A stretch of 64,000 nt of DNA from Streptomyces sp. NBC_01571 (GCF_026339875.1 NZ_JAPEPZ010000001.1:7750001-7814000); one strand, 5' to 3'; positions 22,247-31,320 are shown, counted from the stretch's first letter. Notes: generated from the letters alone by a model not told the origin. Translations and numbers: made by a program.

Positions 22247-24838
22247 ATGAGCCAGCAGGGGGAGAGCCACACCGGTCACGAGGACGATTGGTGGGGGCAG
22301 TTGTACGACGACTCCACCCAGGACACCGGGCCGGCCGCCGCGCCCGATTCCCTCGACGACCGGTTCGCGTCGGCCGCGGGGACGGTCGGGGCGGACACGG
22401 CCGGGGCGGAACCGGCCGGGGCGGAACCGGCCGGGCCGGGGTCCGCCGGCCGGTCGCAGGCGCCGGAGCGCGACGCCCCGGCGCCACCGGGGGAGCCTCC
22501 CGCGCCGCCGGAGCAGCGCGTCGGCGGCCCGGGGCCGTGGCACGGCGCCTCCCGCCGCGGCATGGCCCCCGAGCCGCTCCCGACCCCGCCGCGCCGGGAC
22601 GACCCCGTCCGCCGGCGGGCCCCCTGGGAGCCGCCGCCGGCCGATCCGCCGACACCTTTCGCACCGCCCGCGCCCGCCGGGCCATGGACGCCCGCGAACT
22701 CGTCCGCGCCCGCTGATCCGCCGAGGCCGGCCGCTCCGCCGACCTCTGCCGGGCTGTCCGCGCCCGCTGCCCCGCCTGTGTCCCCCGGGCCGTGGGCACC
22801 CGCCGATTCGCCGGCCCCCGCCGGTCCACCGGCACCGCCCCCTCCACCGACCCCCACCGCTCCACCGACCCCCACCGCCCCGCCGTCGCCCACCGCCCCG
22901 CCGTCGCCCACCGCCCCGCCGTCGCCCACCGCCCCGCCGGCGTCTGCCGGCCCGTGGGCAGGTGCCGGTTCGCCTGCGGCCACCGGTTCGCCTGCGGCCA
23001 CCGGGTCATCTGCGTCCGCCGGGTCCGCTGATCCGGCCGCGGCCGCTGGTCCGTCCGGGCCCGCCGGTCCGCCGGTGCAGGCCGGTCCGCCGAGGCCCGC
23101 TGATCGGCCTGCGTCCGCTGGGCCGTGGGCGGGGGCCGAATCGTCGGCGCCCGCCGGTCCCTCGGCCTCCGCCGGCCCGTCCGCGCCCGCTGATCCGCCG
23201 GTGCAGGCCGGTCCGCCGAGGCCCGCTGATCGACCTGCGTCCGCTGGGCCGTGGGCGGGGGCCGAATCGTCGGCGCCCGCCGGTCCCTCGGCCTCCGCCG
23301 GCCCGTCCGCGCCCGCTGATCCGCCGGTGCAGGCCGGTCCGCCGAGGCCCGCTGATCGGCCGACGTCCGCCGGGCCGTGGGCAGGGGCCGAATCGTCGGC
23401 CCCCGCCGGTTCCACGGCTCCCGCCGGTCCGTTCGCGCCGAACGATCCACCGGTGCCGGACGATCCGCCGGTGCCCGCCGATCCACCGAGGCCCGCCGCC
23501 GCACCGACCCCCGCCGGTCCGTCCGTGCCCGCGGCCTACCCGCCCGGGCCGACGCCTCCGGGGTACCGCGCCGAGGTTCCGCGGAGCTCCGTGGCCCCGC
23601 CCGCACCCCCGCCCCCCACGGCGTCGCCCGCGTCGGCCGTCCCGGCCGGTGCTCCGCCGCGGCCCCCCGGGGCCCCGCTGGACAGCCCTGCCGCGCTCCC
23701 GCCACCCAAGGTCGCCCCGGCTTCCCCGGCCACCCCGGGCGCCGCACGGCCCGACACGTGGGCCCCGCACGCCCCGGCCCCTGGGACCCCGGACGCCGCT
23801 CCGCCGCCCACCCGCCCCGACCTGTCCGTCCTCGCGCCGTACGAACCCCTGCCCGCGGCTCCCCAGGAGCGGCCCTCCGTGGCCCACGTGGGCTCGGGCC
23901 CGCCCACCTACGACGCCGAACCCACCGCGCTTCCGCCCGCCGACCCGGACGGCCTCGACGACCTGGTCTCCGACACCGTGCTGGACGGGGCGCGCTACGG
24001 GACCAGCACCCTGCGGGCGGTCTCCGTGCGCGGGGACTCCGCGCGCTACCGGGGTGAGCCGCGCCGCGACGCCCTGTTGACCGCCCGCTTCGGGACGGCC
24101 GAGGAGGCGCTGGTGCTGGTGGCGATGGCGACCGGTGCCCGTGCCACCCCCGGCGCGCACCGGGCGGCCGCCGAGGCCTGCCGGTGGATCGGGCGGGCCG
24201 TCGGCCGCAGTCACGCACGGCTGGCCGAGGACATCCGAGCCGCCCGGCGCGGCGACCTGAAGTCGGGACTGCACCGGCTCACCGACCGCAGCCTCGGCAA
24301 GCTGCGCGCGAGCGCGGCCGAGCAGGGCGTCGAGCCCGAGGACTACACCGCGAGCCTGCGCTGCCTGCTGCTCACCGCGGATCCCGAGTGCCGTACACGT
24401 GTCTTCTTCGGCGTCGGTGACGGCGGTCTGTTCCGGCTGCGGGACGGCGAGTGGCAGGACATCGAGCCACGGACCGGCGACACCACCGGAGAGCCGGTGG
24501 TCGGCTTCGGATCGCTGCCCCACGAGACCCCCGAGGGCGACCGGCTCACCATGGACCTGGGCATCGCGACGCCCCCGAGCCCGTACGAGCCCGCCCCCGC
24601 ACCGCCGCGTGCCCCCTTCCGCTTCCGTGCCTCCATCGCCCGGCCGGGTGACACGCTCCTGCTGTGCACGGGCGGCCTCGCCGATCCCCTGCGCGGCGAA
24701 CCGGGGCTCTGCGAGCACCTGACGACCCGCTGGTCCACGGGCGGCCCGCCGGGGCTGGCCGCGTTCCTCGCCGACACCCAGGTGAGGGTCAAGGGCTACG
24801 CGGACGACCGGACCGCGGCGGCCGTTTGGGAGGCGTAA
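22247..24838 (+). CDS. PP2C-like phosphatase with long Pro/Ala-rich repeat region
   Basis: An 863-residue protein. After an acidic N-terminus (HEDDWWGQLYDDS), residues ~45-560 are a low-complexity Pro/Ala/Ser region that is probably disordered, including 18-bp and 126-bp tandem repeats. The C-terminal ~280 residues form a PP2C-type domain with candidate metal/active-site elements SVRGDSARYRGEPRRDA, FFGVGDGGLFRL, LLLCTGGLADPLRG and GYADDRTAAAVW. It would dephosphorylate Ser/Thr targets. The ATG at 22247 (MSQQGESHTG) is taken as the start; the frame is open far upstream only by composition. No transmembrane helix is visible. Confidence 0.8.
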   Translation: MSQQGESHTGHEDDWWGQLYDDSTQDTGPAAAPDSLDDRFASAAGTVGADTAGAEPAGAEPAGPGSAGRSQAPERDAPAPPGEPPAPPEQRVGGPGPWHGASRRGMAPEPLPTPPRRDDPVRRRAPWEPPPADPPTPFAPPAPAGPWTPANSSAPADPPRPAAPPTSAGLSAPAAPPVSPGPWAPADSPAPAGPPAPPPPPTPTAPPTPTAPPSPTAPPSPTAPPSPTAPPASAGPWAGAGSPAATGSPAATGSSASAGSADPAAAAGPSGPAGPPVQAGPPRPADRPASAGPWAGAESSAPAGPSASAGPSAPADPPVQAGPPRPADRPASAGPWAGAESSAPAGPSASAGPSAPADPPVQAGPPRPADRPTSAGPWAGAESSAPAGSTAPAGPFAPNDPPVPDDPPVPADPPRPAAAPTPAGPSVPAAYPPGPTPPGYRAEVPRSSVAPPAPPPPTASPASAVPAGAPPRPPGAPLDSPAALPPPKVAPASPATPGAARPDTWAPHAPAPGTPDAAPPPTRPDLSVLAPYEPLPAAPQERPSVAHVGSGPPTYDAEPTALPPADPDGLDDLVSDTVLDGARYGTSTLRAVSVRGDSARYRGEPRRDALLTARFGTAEEALVLVAMATGARATPGAHRAAAEACRWIGRAVGRSHARLAEDIRAARRGDLKSGLHRLTDRSLGKLRASAAEQGVEPEDYTASLRCLLLTADPECRTRVFFGVGDGGLFRLRDGEWQDIEPRTGDTTGEPVVGFGSLPHETPEGDRLTMDLGIATPPSPYEPAPAPPRAPFRFRASIARPGDTLLLCTGGLADPLRGEPGLCEHLTTRWSTGGPPGLAAFLADTQVRVKGYADDRTAAAVWEA
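22844..22938 (+). repeat. 18-bp tandem repeats in the PP2C-like gene
   Basis: Around five copies of an 18-bp unit such as cccaccgccccgccgtcg encode a PTAPPS-type hexapeptide. The repeat stays in frame and lies in the disordered region. Confidence 0.75.
23075..23430 (+). repeat. 126-bp tandem repeat (~2.8 copies) in the PP2C-like gene
   Basis: The unit starts at gtgcaggccggtccgccg and recurs at 23075, 23201 and 23327, an exact 126-base period encoding 42 residues. The first two copies are nearly identical in DNA and the third is partial and diverged at its end. The period keeps the frame open. Confidence 0.85.
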
Positions 24839-24913
24839 CCGCGTTCCCTGTGAATTCATGGACCCCAGAGGACGGACTCAAGGGTTCCAGGACCACTAAG
24901 GGGTGCGTGCAGC

Positions 24914-26656
24914 ATGGCCAAGCAGAACGTCGCCGAACAGTTCGTCGACATCCTCGCCCGCGCGGGGGTCAAGCGCCTGTACGGCGTCGTCGGTGACAGC
25001 CTCAACCCCGTCGTGGACGCGATCCGGCGCAATTCCGCGATCGACTGGATCCACGTCCGGCACGAGGAGACCGCCGCCTTCGCCGCGGGCGCGGAGGCCC
25101 AGATCACGGGCAGGCTCACCGCCTGCGCGGGCTCCTGCGGCCCGGGCAACCTCCATCTCATCAACGGTCTGTACGACGCCCACCGCTCCATGGCTCCGGT
25201 GCTCGCCCTCGCCTCGCAGATCCCCTCCAGCGAGATCGGCCTCGGCTACTTCCAGGAGACCCACCCCGACCGGCTCTTCAGCGAGTGCAGCCACTACAGC
25301 GAGCTGATCTCCAACCCGAAGCAGATGCCCAGGCTGCTGCAGACCGCCATCCAGCACGCGATCGGCCAGTCGGGCGTCAGCGTCGTCTCCCTTCCCGGTG
25401 ACATCGCCGCCGCGCCCGCCCCGGACAAGACCGTCGAGACCGCCCTCGTCACCTCCCGGCCGAGCGTCCGCCCCGGCGACGCCGAGATCGACAAGCTCGT
25501 CGCGCTCATCGACGCGGCCGACCGGGTCACCCTCTTCTGCGGCAGCGGAACGGCGGGGGCGCACGCCGAGGTCATGGAGTTCGCGGAGAAGATCAAGTCA
25601 CCGGTGGGACACGCGCTGCGCGGCAAGGAGTGGATTCAGTACGACAACCCGTTCGACGTCGGCATGAGCGGTCTGCTCGGCTACGGCGCGGCCTACGAGG
25701 CCACGCACGAGTGCGACCTGCTCATCCTCCTCGGCACCGACTTCCCCTACAACGCCTTCCTCCCCGACGACGTGAAGATCGCTCAGGTCGACGTCCGCCC
25801 CGAACACCTCGGCCGGCGCTCGAAGCTGGACCTGGCGGTCTGGGGCGACGTCAAGGAGACCCTGCGCTGTCTCACCCCGCGGGTGCGGTCCAAGGGGGAC
25901 CGCCGTTTCCTGGACAAGATGCTGAAGAAGCACGCGGACGCGCTCGAGGGTGTGGTGAAGGCGTACACCCGGAAGGTCGAGAAGCACGTGCCGATCCACC
26001 CCGAGTACGTGGCCTCGGTGGTGGACGAACTCGCCGACGAGGACGCGGTGTTCACCGTCGACACCGGGATGTGCAACGTGTGGGCGGCACGCTACATCTC
26101 GCCCAACGGCCGCCGCCGCATCATCGGTTCGTTCTCGCACGGCTCGATGGCCAACGCGCTGCCGATGGCGATCGGCGCCCAGTTCAGCGACCTCGGACGC
26201 CAGGTCGTGTCGATGTCCGGCGACGGCGGCTTCTCCATGCTGATGGGCGACTTCCTCACCCTCGTCCAGTACGACCTGCCCGTGAAGGTGGTCCTCTTCA
26301 ACAACTCCTCCCTCGGCATGGTCGAGTTGGAGATGCTGGTCGCCGGGCTTCCGTCGTACGGGACCACCAACAAGAACCCCGACTTCGCGGCCGTGGCCCG
26401 GGCCTGCGGCGCCTACGGGATCCGCGTGGAGAAGCCCCGGCAACTGGCCGGCGCCCTGAAGGAGGCCTTCAAGCACAAGGGCCCCGCCCTCGTCGACATC
26501 GTCACGGACCCCAACGCCCTGTCCATCCCGCCGAAGATCAGCGCGGACATGGTGACCGGGTTCGCACTGTCGGCGTCGAAGATCGTCCTCGACGGCGGAG
26601 TCGGCCGCATGCTCCAGATGGCCCGCTCGAACATCAGGAACGTGCCGAGGCCCTAG
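24914..26656 (+). CDS. poxB: Thiamine-diphosphate-dependent pyruvate dehydrogenase (quinone), PoxB type
   Basis: A 580-residue ThDP enzyme close in length to E. coli PoxB (572), which decarboxylates pyruvate to acetate with electrons going to quinone through FAD. The N-terminal catalytic Glu is in HVRHEETAAFAAGAEA, a central FAD/Rossmann domain follows, and the ThDP motif spans GDGGFSMLMGDFLTL to VVLFNN. The C-terminus is about as long as that of PoxB, but a membrane-association function cannot be judged. It starts at ATG 24914 with AAGGGG upstream, 75 bases after the PP2C gene. Confidence 0.9.
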   Translation: MAKQNVAEQFVDILARAGVKRLYGVVGDSLNPVVDAIRRNSAIDWIHVRHEETAAFAAGAEAQITGRLTACAGSCGPGNLHLINGLYDAHRSMAPVLALASQIPSSEIGLGYFQETHPDRLFSECSHYSELISNPKQMPRLLQTAIQHAIGQSGVSVVSLPGDIAAAPAPDKTVETALVTSRPSVRPGDAEIDKLVALIDAADRVTLFCGSGTAGAHAEVMEFAEKIKSPVGHALRGKEWIQYDNPFDVGMSGLLGYGAAYEATHECDLLILLGTDFPYNAFLPDDVKIAQVDVRPEHLGRRSKLDLAVWGDVKETLRCLTPRVRSKGDRRFLDKMLKKHADALEGVVKAYTRKVEKHVPIHPEYVASVVDELADEDAVFTVDTGMCNVWAARYISPNGRRRIIGSFSHGSMANALPMAIGAQFSDLGRQVVSMSGDGGFSMLMGDFLTLVQYDLPVKVVLFNNSSLGMVELEMLVAGLPSYGTTNKNPDFAAVARACGAYGIRVEKPRQLAGALKEAFKHKGPALVDIVTDPNALSIPPKISADMVTGFALSASKIVLDGGVGRMLQMARSNIRNVPRP

Positions 26657-27352
26657 CCCTACCGACCACGAGCGCTGTCGACACCCGGTGCTGTCGCGGC
26701 CGGACCGGGTGCCCCCGTCGAGTACGGCCGGACACGCAGCCGAGAGTCGGTAGATGGACCGAGCGCCCGCGCGCGGTACGCCGTTCCGCACAGGAGGCTC
26801 CGGGTGGTGTGCCATCGTCGGACGCGCCGCCGTCGCGAGCCGCCCGCGCTCCGGCTCACCTCCCCCACGCGCTCCACGGGGGTGGCGCGCGGCGGGGGTG
26901 CGCGGCGGTGGGGGAGAGCGGAAACCGGGGTGCCCGGGGCCTGTTCCTGAACGGGCAGCACGTTCCCTAACGAGGGACAGGGCGGCGCACCCGAGCGGGC
27001 GGGCCGTCCGTCCCGTGGCGGATTCCCGCCCGCCCACCAGGGCTTTCGCGCCGGATCAGGCACGACCGCGACGACCGCGGCGGGCTCGTACGCGGCCCGG
27101 AGCGCGCGCTTCACCGGTCATCGGAGCCGGGAGCGGCCGCCGTCCGTACGGCACCGACGGCGTCCGGTCCGGGTCCCGCGCCGGCCGGCCGGATCGCCCT
27201 GGCGGGTGTGCGCCTCACGCGGGCGGCCGCCGGTCCCCGGAGCGTGGGCGGACGCCTTCCGGGGGCACCGGGCCTGTCACGCCGCCGCGCCTTCGCTCCC
27301 GCATGGCGGAGGGTTGACGAATCGACATGACTGCCGTCTCGCGTAGGAGGGC
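26657..27352. other. Intergenic region after poxB
   Basis: The 696 bases between poxB and the small ORF at 27353 hold no gene I can support. Long frames on both strands are Arg/Pro/Gly-rich composition artefacts. A hairpin at 26860-26916 is the main structure. Short stretches with high G/C at third positions on the minus strand (around 27060-27115) might be decayed coding sequence, but this is weak. Confidence 0.5.
26860..26916. terminator. Hairpin with CTCCCCCAC/GTGGGGGAG stem
   Basis: CTCCCCCAC (26860-26868) pairs with GTGGGGGAG (26908-26916); the 39-base interior can fold further (ccacggggg against gcgcggcggggg). The type is common in Streptomyces intergenic DNA. Its distance from poxB (204 bases) makes a terminator role only possible. 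Confidence 0.45.
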
Positions 27353-27418
27353 ATGGATTCCCGTGAACATGTTCGATCACGAGGGGAATCGGCATCGGCA
27401 TGCAGGCGGGGGTCATGA
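27353..27418 (+). CDS. 21-codon small ORF overlapping the HATPase start
   Basis: A short frame beginning MDSREHVRSR whose TGA (27416-27418) overlaps the ATG at 27415 as ATGA. AGGAGG lies directly before it but at only 2 bases, shorter than ideal, so initiation is uncertain. If translated, it would couple translation to the HATPase gene. Otherwise it is an accident of the leader. Confidence 0.3.
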   Translation: MDSREHVRSRGESASACRRGS

Positions 27419-27900
27419 GAAGGCAGGTTCGAGGGCGCGGTCCCGTGGCGATCGGGGCCTCCACGGCAAAGGCGATGATGGAGGAGACGTCCGGGAGTGC
27501 GGCGGATCAACCCACCACCGCGCAGCTCAGGCGCAGGCTGGCAAGGGCGGACCTGCGGGCGGTGCCCGAGGCCCGCAGAGCGCTGAGGGAACTCTTACGG
27601 CACTGGGGGAGGCCGGGAAAGTCCGAGGTGGCCGAGCTGTTGACCAGCGAGCTCGTCACCAACGCCCTCATCCACACCGATCACGACGCGATCCTGACGG
27701 CCACCGTCCGGCCCTCCGGACTCCGTGTGGAGGTGCGGGACTTCGTGGGACGCAGGCCGAGGCCGCGGGTACCGGACGCCGACGACGGTACGCACGGCAG
27801 AGGACTCGTCCTCGTCCAGTCCCTCGCGGACGCGTGGGGTGTTCGGGCCCACGGCGTCGGCAAGTCGGTCTGGTTCGAACTGGACGGCGGCGCGGTGTAG
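27415..27900 (+). CDS. ATP-binding HATPase (anti-sigma regulatory factor type)
   Basis: A ~161-residue single-domain GHKL ATPase of the RsbW/anti-sigma-like group that is abundant in Streptomyces. The N box ELVTNALIHTDHD and the G1/G2 segment DDGTHGRGLVLVQSLADAWG are intact. There is no membrane segment or histidine phospho-acceptor. Alternative starts exist at ATG 27400 and 27475; 27415 is taken because it overlaps the end of a small upstream ORF, but this is not certain. Partner sigma or anti-anti-sigma factors are not adjacent. Confidence 0.8.
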   Translation: MRRQVRGRGPVAIGASTAKAMMEETSGSAADQPTTAQLRRRLARADLRAVPEARRALRELLRHWGRPGKSEVAELLTSELVTNALIHTDHDAILTATVRPSGLRVEVRDFVGRRPRPRVPDADDGTHGRGLVLVQSLADAWGVRAHGVGKSVWFELDGGAV

Positions 27901-28055
27901 TCACCGCGCCGCCGTAATTCCTGTCCGGACGGAATTCCCGTCCGGGCGTCACCGTGGTCCGGGCAGAACTCCCGTCCGGGCGTCATTCATGTCCGGGTCC
28001 GGCCGGATTCCGGCCGGACCAGCCGGACTTCACTCCCGTCCCGTCCGACGGGACG
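27901..28055. terminator. Bidirectional terminator between convergent genes
   Basis: The strongest element is a perfect 11-bp stem at 27996-28020: GGTCCGGCCGG, loop ATT, CCGGCCGGACC. Several GTCCGGRCGG-type copies precede it (27922-27990), forming further possible hairpins. Confidence 0.75.
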
Positions 28056-29102
28056 TCAGCCGAACTGCTGCTCCAGGTCCTTGAGCTTGCGCTCCAGGGA
28101 GTCGAGCCGCGGCAGGGCCATGGTGTCGTCCTCCGCGGTGAGATCGACGGTAATCGGGTCAGCGCTCTTGCGGACCGGCTGAAGGGAGGGCCGCGAACGT
28201 GCGGGCAGGGGCTCCGGCCCCGATAGAGCAGGCTCCGTAGAGGCCTGAGCGGGAGCACGCTCCACGGTCGTCTCGAGCTGTGCCCGTGCGCTCGCGCGGC
28301 CCGGCAGGCCCCGGTGACCGCGGCTGAGCGCCTTCAGGTGCGCGCGCTCGACCCGCTCCTCGTTGCGGCGGCGCAGACGCGTCTGCTCCTTCTGACGCTT
28401 GTCCTCGCGGACCTCGTCCACGGCCTCGTCCAGCGTGCGGACGTTCTCCAGGAGCATCAGCGACCAGGCGCTGTACGTCTCACGGGGAGCGCGCAGCCAG
28501 CGGACTATCCGGATCTGCGGCAGCGGGCGCGGGACCAGGCCCTGCTCGCGCAGCGCGGCACGGCGGGTCTGCTTCAGCGCCCGGTCGAACAGCACGGCGG
28601 CCGACAGGGACATGCCCGCGAAGAACTGGGGAGCGCCCGAGTGGTCCACGCCCCGCGGCGCGTGCACCCAGTTGAACCAGGCCGCGGCACCGGCGAAGGT
28701 CCACACGAGTATGCGCGAGCCGAGCGCCGCGTCGCCGTGGCTGGCCTCGCGCACGGCGAGTACGGAACAGAACATGGCCGCGCCGTCCAGGCCGAACGGG
28801 ACGAGGTACTCCCAGCCGTCGGTCAGACCGAGGTTCTGCTGGCCGAAGCCGACCAGGCCGTGGAAGGACAGCGCGGCGGCAACCGCGGCACAGCAGAACA
28901 GCAGCACGTAGGAAGCCGTGCCGTAGACGGCCTCCTTGCGCCGGCGGCGCTCCTCGCTGCGCTCCCACGATTCGTCGTTACTGCTGCCCGCGCCGTCCCC
29001 GGACCGCTTGCCGCGCGCGAGCACCGCCACCGCCGCCAGCAGTCCCAGGAGCAAAACGGCGCCCGGAAGCAGCCAATTCAGCGATATGTCGGTCAGTCTC
29101 AT
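28056..29102 (-). CDS. DUF2637 membrane protein
   Basis: A 348-residue protein. A first hydrophobic helix (LNWLLPGAVLLLGLLAAVAVL) is followed by a basic stretch (RSEERRRRKEAVYG) and then about four more helices containing GWEYLVPFGLDGAAMFCSVLAVRE, the DUF2637 signature found also in plasmid-spread (Spd) proteins. The C-terminal ~150 residues are charged, and end in a coiled-coil-like LERKLKDLEQQFG. The ATG at 29102 has AAGGGA 6 bases upstream. Function is unknown. Chromosomal copies are common in Streptomyces. Confidence 0.82.
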   Translation of the reverse strand: MRLTDISLNWLLPGAVLLLGLLAAVAVLARGKRSGDGAGSSNDESWERSEERRRRKEAVYGTASYVLLFCCAAVAAALSFHGLVGFGQQNLGLTDGWEYLVPFGLDGAAMFCSVLAVREASHGDAALGSRILVWTFAGAAAWFNWVHAPRGVDHSGAPQFFAGMSLSAAVLFDRALKQTRRAALREQGLVPRPLPQIRIVRWLRAPRETYSAWSLMLLENVRTLDEAVDEVREDKRQKEQTRLRRRNEERVERAHLKALSRGHRGLPGRASARAQLETTVERAPAQASTEPALSGPEPLPARSRPSLQPVRKSADPITVDLTAEDDTMALPRLDSLERKLKDLEQQFG

Positions 29103-29403
29103 CTGGGGTCCCTTGCATTGGGATAGGGCGTAACGCCCGCCATATTGGCCCAAGCCCGTCGCCCCTCAAGGGATTTCGCGGCAAGAGGCCGCCAAGGGAG
29201 TGCCAAGGGATGCGCAGGGCGACATTCTGCTCGAACTGCCGCGCGAGGGACGGGAGCTGAGTGCGAATGAGATTACCCGTACGGATGGTTCAACGGAAAG
29301 TTCCTGCGCCAAGTGAGGAAGTTGTGAAGCACCTGTAACCCGAGGGGTGTCCCAGTCGCAGTTGATCTTAGAGCACCCGGAACCCCCCTTGCCGCGGGGG
29401 GCC
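29103..29403. other. Intergenic region with palindrome and weak terminator
   Basis: It holds the promoter side of the DUF2637 gene, where GGGCGT-A-ACGCCC (29126-29138) is a perfect 6-1-6 palindrome 24 bases upstream of its start. A short CCCCCC-N7-GGGGGG hairpin (29383-29401) lies just past the stop of the FhuF-like gene. No gene is seen. Confidence 0.5.
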
Positions 29404-30282
29404 TCAACCGGTGGGGCCGGCCGTCGACTTGGCGACCCGCTCGGCGTCGCAGACGCGTGGGCAGGTGGGGCAGGCGTCGTCGGGGCGCAGTGTGTAGAAG
29501 AGACAGCAGCTCGCGCGGTCGCGGGTGGTCAGGGTTCGGCCGTCCGGGCCGGTCAGGTCGCGGAACGCTGCGGACCCGACGTAGGGCCGCGTCGCCCCCG
29601 GCAGCAGTAGCTCCAGTTCGCGCAGCGCGCGCTCCTCCTCGCCGAGGAGGCCGGCGACGTACCAGAGGCTCTCGACGATCTCGTCGGTGGCCATGCCCCA
29701 CAGGGCGCGGCCACGGCGTCGCATGCGGGGCCCGAAGCCGCTTAGGACCGGCTCCAGGTGCTCGGCCACCGCGGCCCGCACCTCGGCCCGCAGGGCCTCC
29801 TCGTCCGGTACGACGCGGGCGCCGGCCAGGGTGGCCGCCGGGTCGTCCGGCAGACAGGCGAACTCGCCGGTCCGCACGGCCATCCGGCCGAGGGTGCGCT
29901 GGAATGTGACGTGCTCCACAGGAAAGCGGGGCACGCGGCGCTCCAGGAACCACGGGACGGTGATCAGGAGACAGGCCGGCCAGGCGTACCGGTGCAGCCC
30001 GAACGTGGCGACGACGTCCGGGCGTGCCTGCTGTCCGTAGTCCCGGGTGATCTGCGCCTCGTCCCAGGCGAGGAAGGTGTCGAGCTCCGGGCCGCCCGCC
30101 GCGAGCCGGGCCGCGCCGACCCAGCCGATACCCTGGGGGGCCGCCTCGCCCGGGTGCAGCTCCGTGACGCTCAGCCCGGGAAAGGCCTTGGCCAGCCGGG
30201 TGTAGGCAGTCGTGACGGCCGAGGGTGCCGGGAGGGCGCCGGGGCGGGCCGGGACGCCTGCGGTCAGGGCAGGAGCGGACAT
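29404..30282 (-). CDS. FhuF-like (2Fe-2S) siderophore-iron reductase
   Basis: A 292-residue protein whose C-terminus carries the FhuF-type cluster ligands CC-x10-CxxC (ASCCLFYTLRPDDACPTCPR), expected to hold a 2Fe-2S cluster that reduces ferric siderophores in the cytoplasm. The body resembles actinobacterial FhuF-related proteins, including HRYAWPACLLITVPWFLERR. The ATG at 30282 begins MSAPALTAGV. A DmdR1/IdeR-type iron box lies 28-46 bases upstream, so expression should rise under iron limitation. No siderophore biosynthesis or transporter gene is adjacent. Confidence 0.82.
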   Translation of the reverse strand: MSAPALTAGVPARPGALPAPSAVTTAYTRLAKAFPGLSVTELHPGEAAPQGIGWVGAARLAAGGPELDTFLAWDEAQITRDYGQQARPDVVATFGLHRYAWPACLLITVPWFLERRVPRFPVEHVTFQRTLGRMAVRTGEFACLPDDPAATLAGARVVPDEEALRAEVRAAVAEHLEPVLSGFGPRMRRRGRALWGMATDEIVESLWYVAGLLGEEERALRELELLLPGATRPYVGSAAFRDLTGPDGRTLTTRDRASCCLFYTLRPDDACPTCPRVCDAERVAKSTAGPTG

Positions 30283-30309
30283 CCGGTGACCACCGCTTCA
30301 CGATCGTTG

Positions 30310-30328
30310 ACAGGTAAGCCTTACCTTA
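30310..30328 (-). promoter_or_regulatory. Iron box (DmdR1/IdeR-type operator)
   Basis: ACAGGTAAGCCTTACCTTA contains a perfect AGGTAAG-C-CTTACCT dyad (30312-30326) and matches the actinobacterial iron-box pattern TTAGGTTAGGCTNACCTAA closely. It is placed just upstream of the FhuF-like gene, as expected for iron-dependent repression. Confidence 0.8.
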
Positions 30329-30438
30329 CCCGTAATGCCGGATGTTTGAACTGGGGCCGTGTGCGCCTATGGTGCTTGACGGACGGGTGACAACCGCCGC
30401 ATTGACCCCCAAGTACCACCAAGCCCGGAGGAGGCCCC

Positions 30439-31320
30439 GTGGAGCAGGCCGGTTCGCTGGGCACGCACGGCTCCACCGGGCACGGCGCCCCGGACATGCG
30501 CACGGCGGCGGTCCGGGTGCCCGCCCAGTCCCGGGTGCCGGAACGGCCCCGGGAGGGGGAGCGGCGCCGGGAGCGGGACGTCGCCGTGGACGCGTCCACG
30601 GTCGGTGCCGCGGCCCGCGGTGAGCACACGCACAGTGAGGTGCCCCTCCCGTGTCCTCCCGTGGAGAACCCGCCGCCTCGCGCGGAGGCCGCGCGTCCGG
30701 TGGTCCAGCGCGCCTCGGTCCGCGGGCAGATCCTCGCCGCCCTGCGCACCGCTCTCGTCGAGGGAGAGCTCGCCCCCGGCGAGGTGTACTCGGCGCCCGT
30801 GCTCGGCGAACGGTTCGGGGTGTCCGCCACGCCGGTACGGGAGGCGATGCAGCAGCTGGCCCTGGAGGGCGCCGTCGAGGTCGTGCCGAACAGGGGTTTC
30901 CGGGTCGTCCGGCGCGGGACGCGCGAGCTGGCCGAACTCGCCGAGATCCGCGCGCTCATCGAGATCCCGGTGATGCTGCGCCTCGCGCGCACGGTGGCCG
31001 CCGCGCGCTGGGCCGAGCTGCGCCCGCTCGCCGAGGCCTCGGTGCGGGCCGCGTCCACCGGCTGCCGCGCCACCTACGCCGAGTGCGACCGGGCCTTCCA
31101 CCGTGCCGTCCTCGCCCTCGCGGGCAACGACCAGCTCGTACAGATCGCCGAGGACCTGCACCGCCGCGCCCAGTGGCCGCTGGTCGGCGGCCCCGTCTCC
31201 CGCGGCCGTGCCGACCTGGTGGCCGACGCCGCCGAGCACACCGCCCTCCTCGAGGCCCTGATCGTCCAGGACCTGCCGGTCGTGCAGTCCCTCGTACGGG
31301 AGCACTTCGCGGGCGCCTGA
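30439..31320 (+). CDS. GntR family regulator (FadR/FCD subfamily)
   Basis: A 293-residue regulator. An unusually long, charged N-terminus of ~85 residues (Arg/Glu/Pro-rich, probably disordered) precedes the winged HTH (VRGQILAALRTALVEGELAP, then FGVSATPVREAMQQLALEGA). The C-terminal FCD effector domain has metal-ligand-like CDRAFHRAVLALAGN and a later AEHTALLEAL. AGGAGG lies 4 bases before the GTG at 30439, supporting the long form; GTG 30660 would remove most of the extension. The effector is unknown. Confidence 0.85.
   Translation: MEQAGSLGTHGSTGHGAPDMRTAAVRVPAQSRVPERPREGERRRERDVAVDASTVGAAARGEHTHSEVPLPCPPVENPPPRAEAARPVVQRASVRGQILAALRTALVEGELAPGEVYSAPVLGERFGVSATPVREAMQQLALEGAVEVVPNRGFRVVRRGTRELAELAEIRALIEIPVMLRLARTVAAARWAELRPLAEASVRAASTGCRATYAECDRAFHRAVLALAGNDQLVQIAEDLHRRAQWPLVGGPVSRGRADLVADAAEHTALLEALIVQDLPVVQSLVREHFAGA

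Noticed and set aside
23075..23430. Possible CRISPR array
   Set aside because: The repeats are direct, 126 bp long with no variable spacers, lie in frame in a gene, and no cas genes are nearby.
22239..24218. Minus-strand frames opposite the PP2C-like repeats
   Set aside because: They read the tandem repeats as Arg/Pro/Ala-rich nonsense. The plus-strand frame ends in a PP2C-like domain.
26754..27317. 187-residue plus-strand frame after poxB
   Set aside because: Arg/Pro/Gly-rich, with no ribosome-binding site, and it reads through a hairpin.
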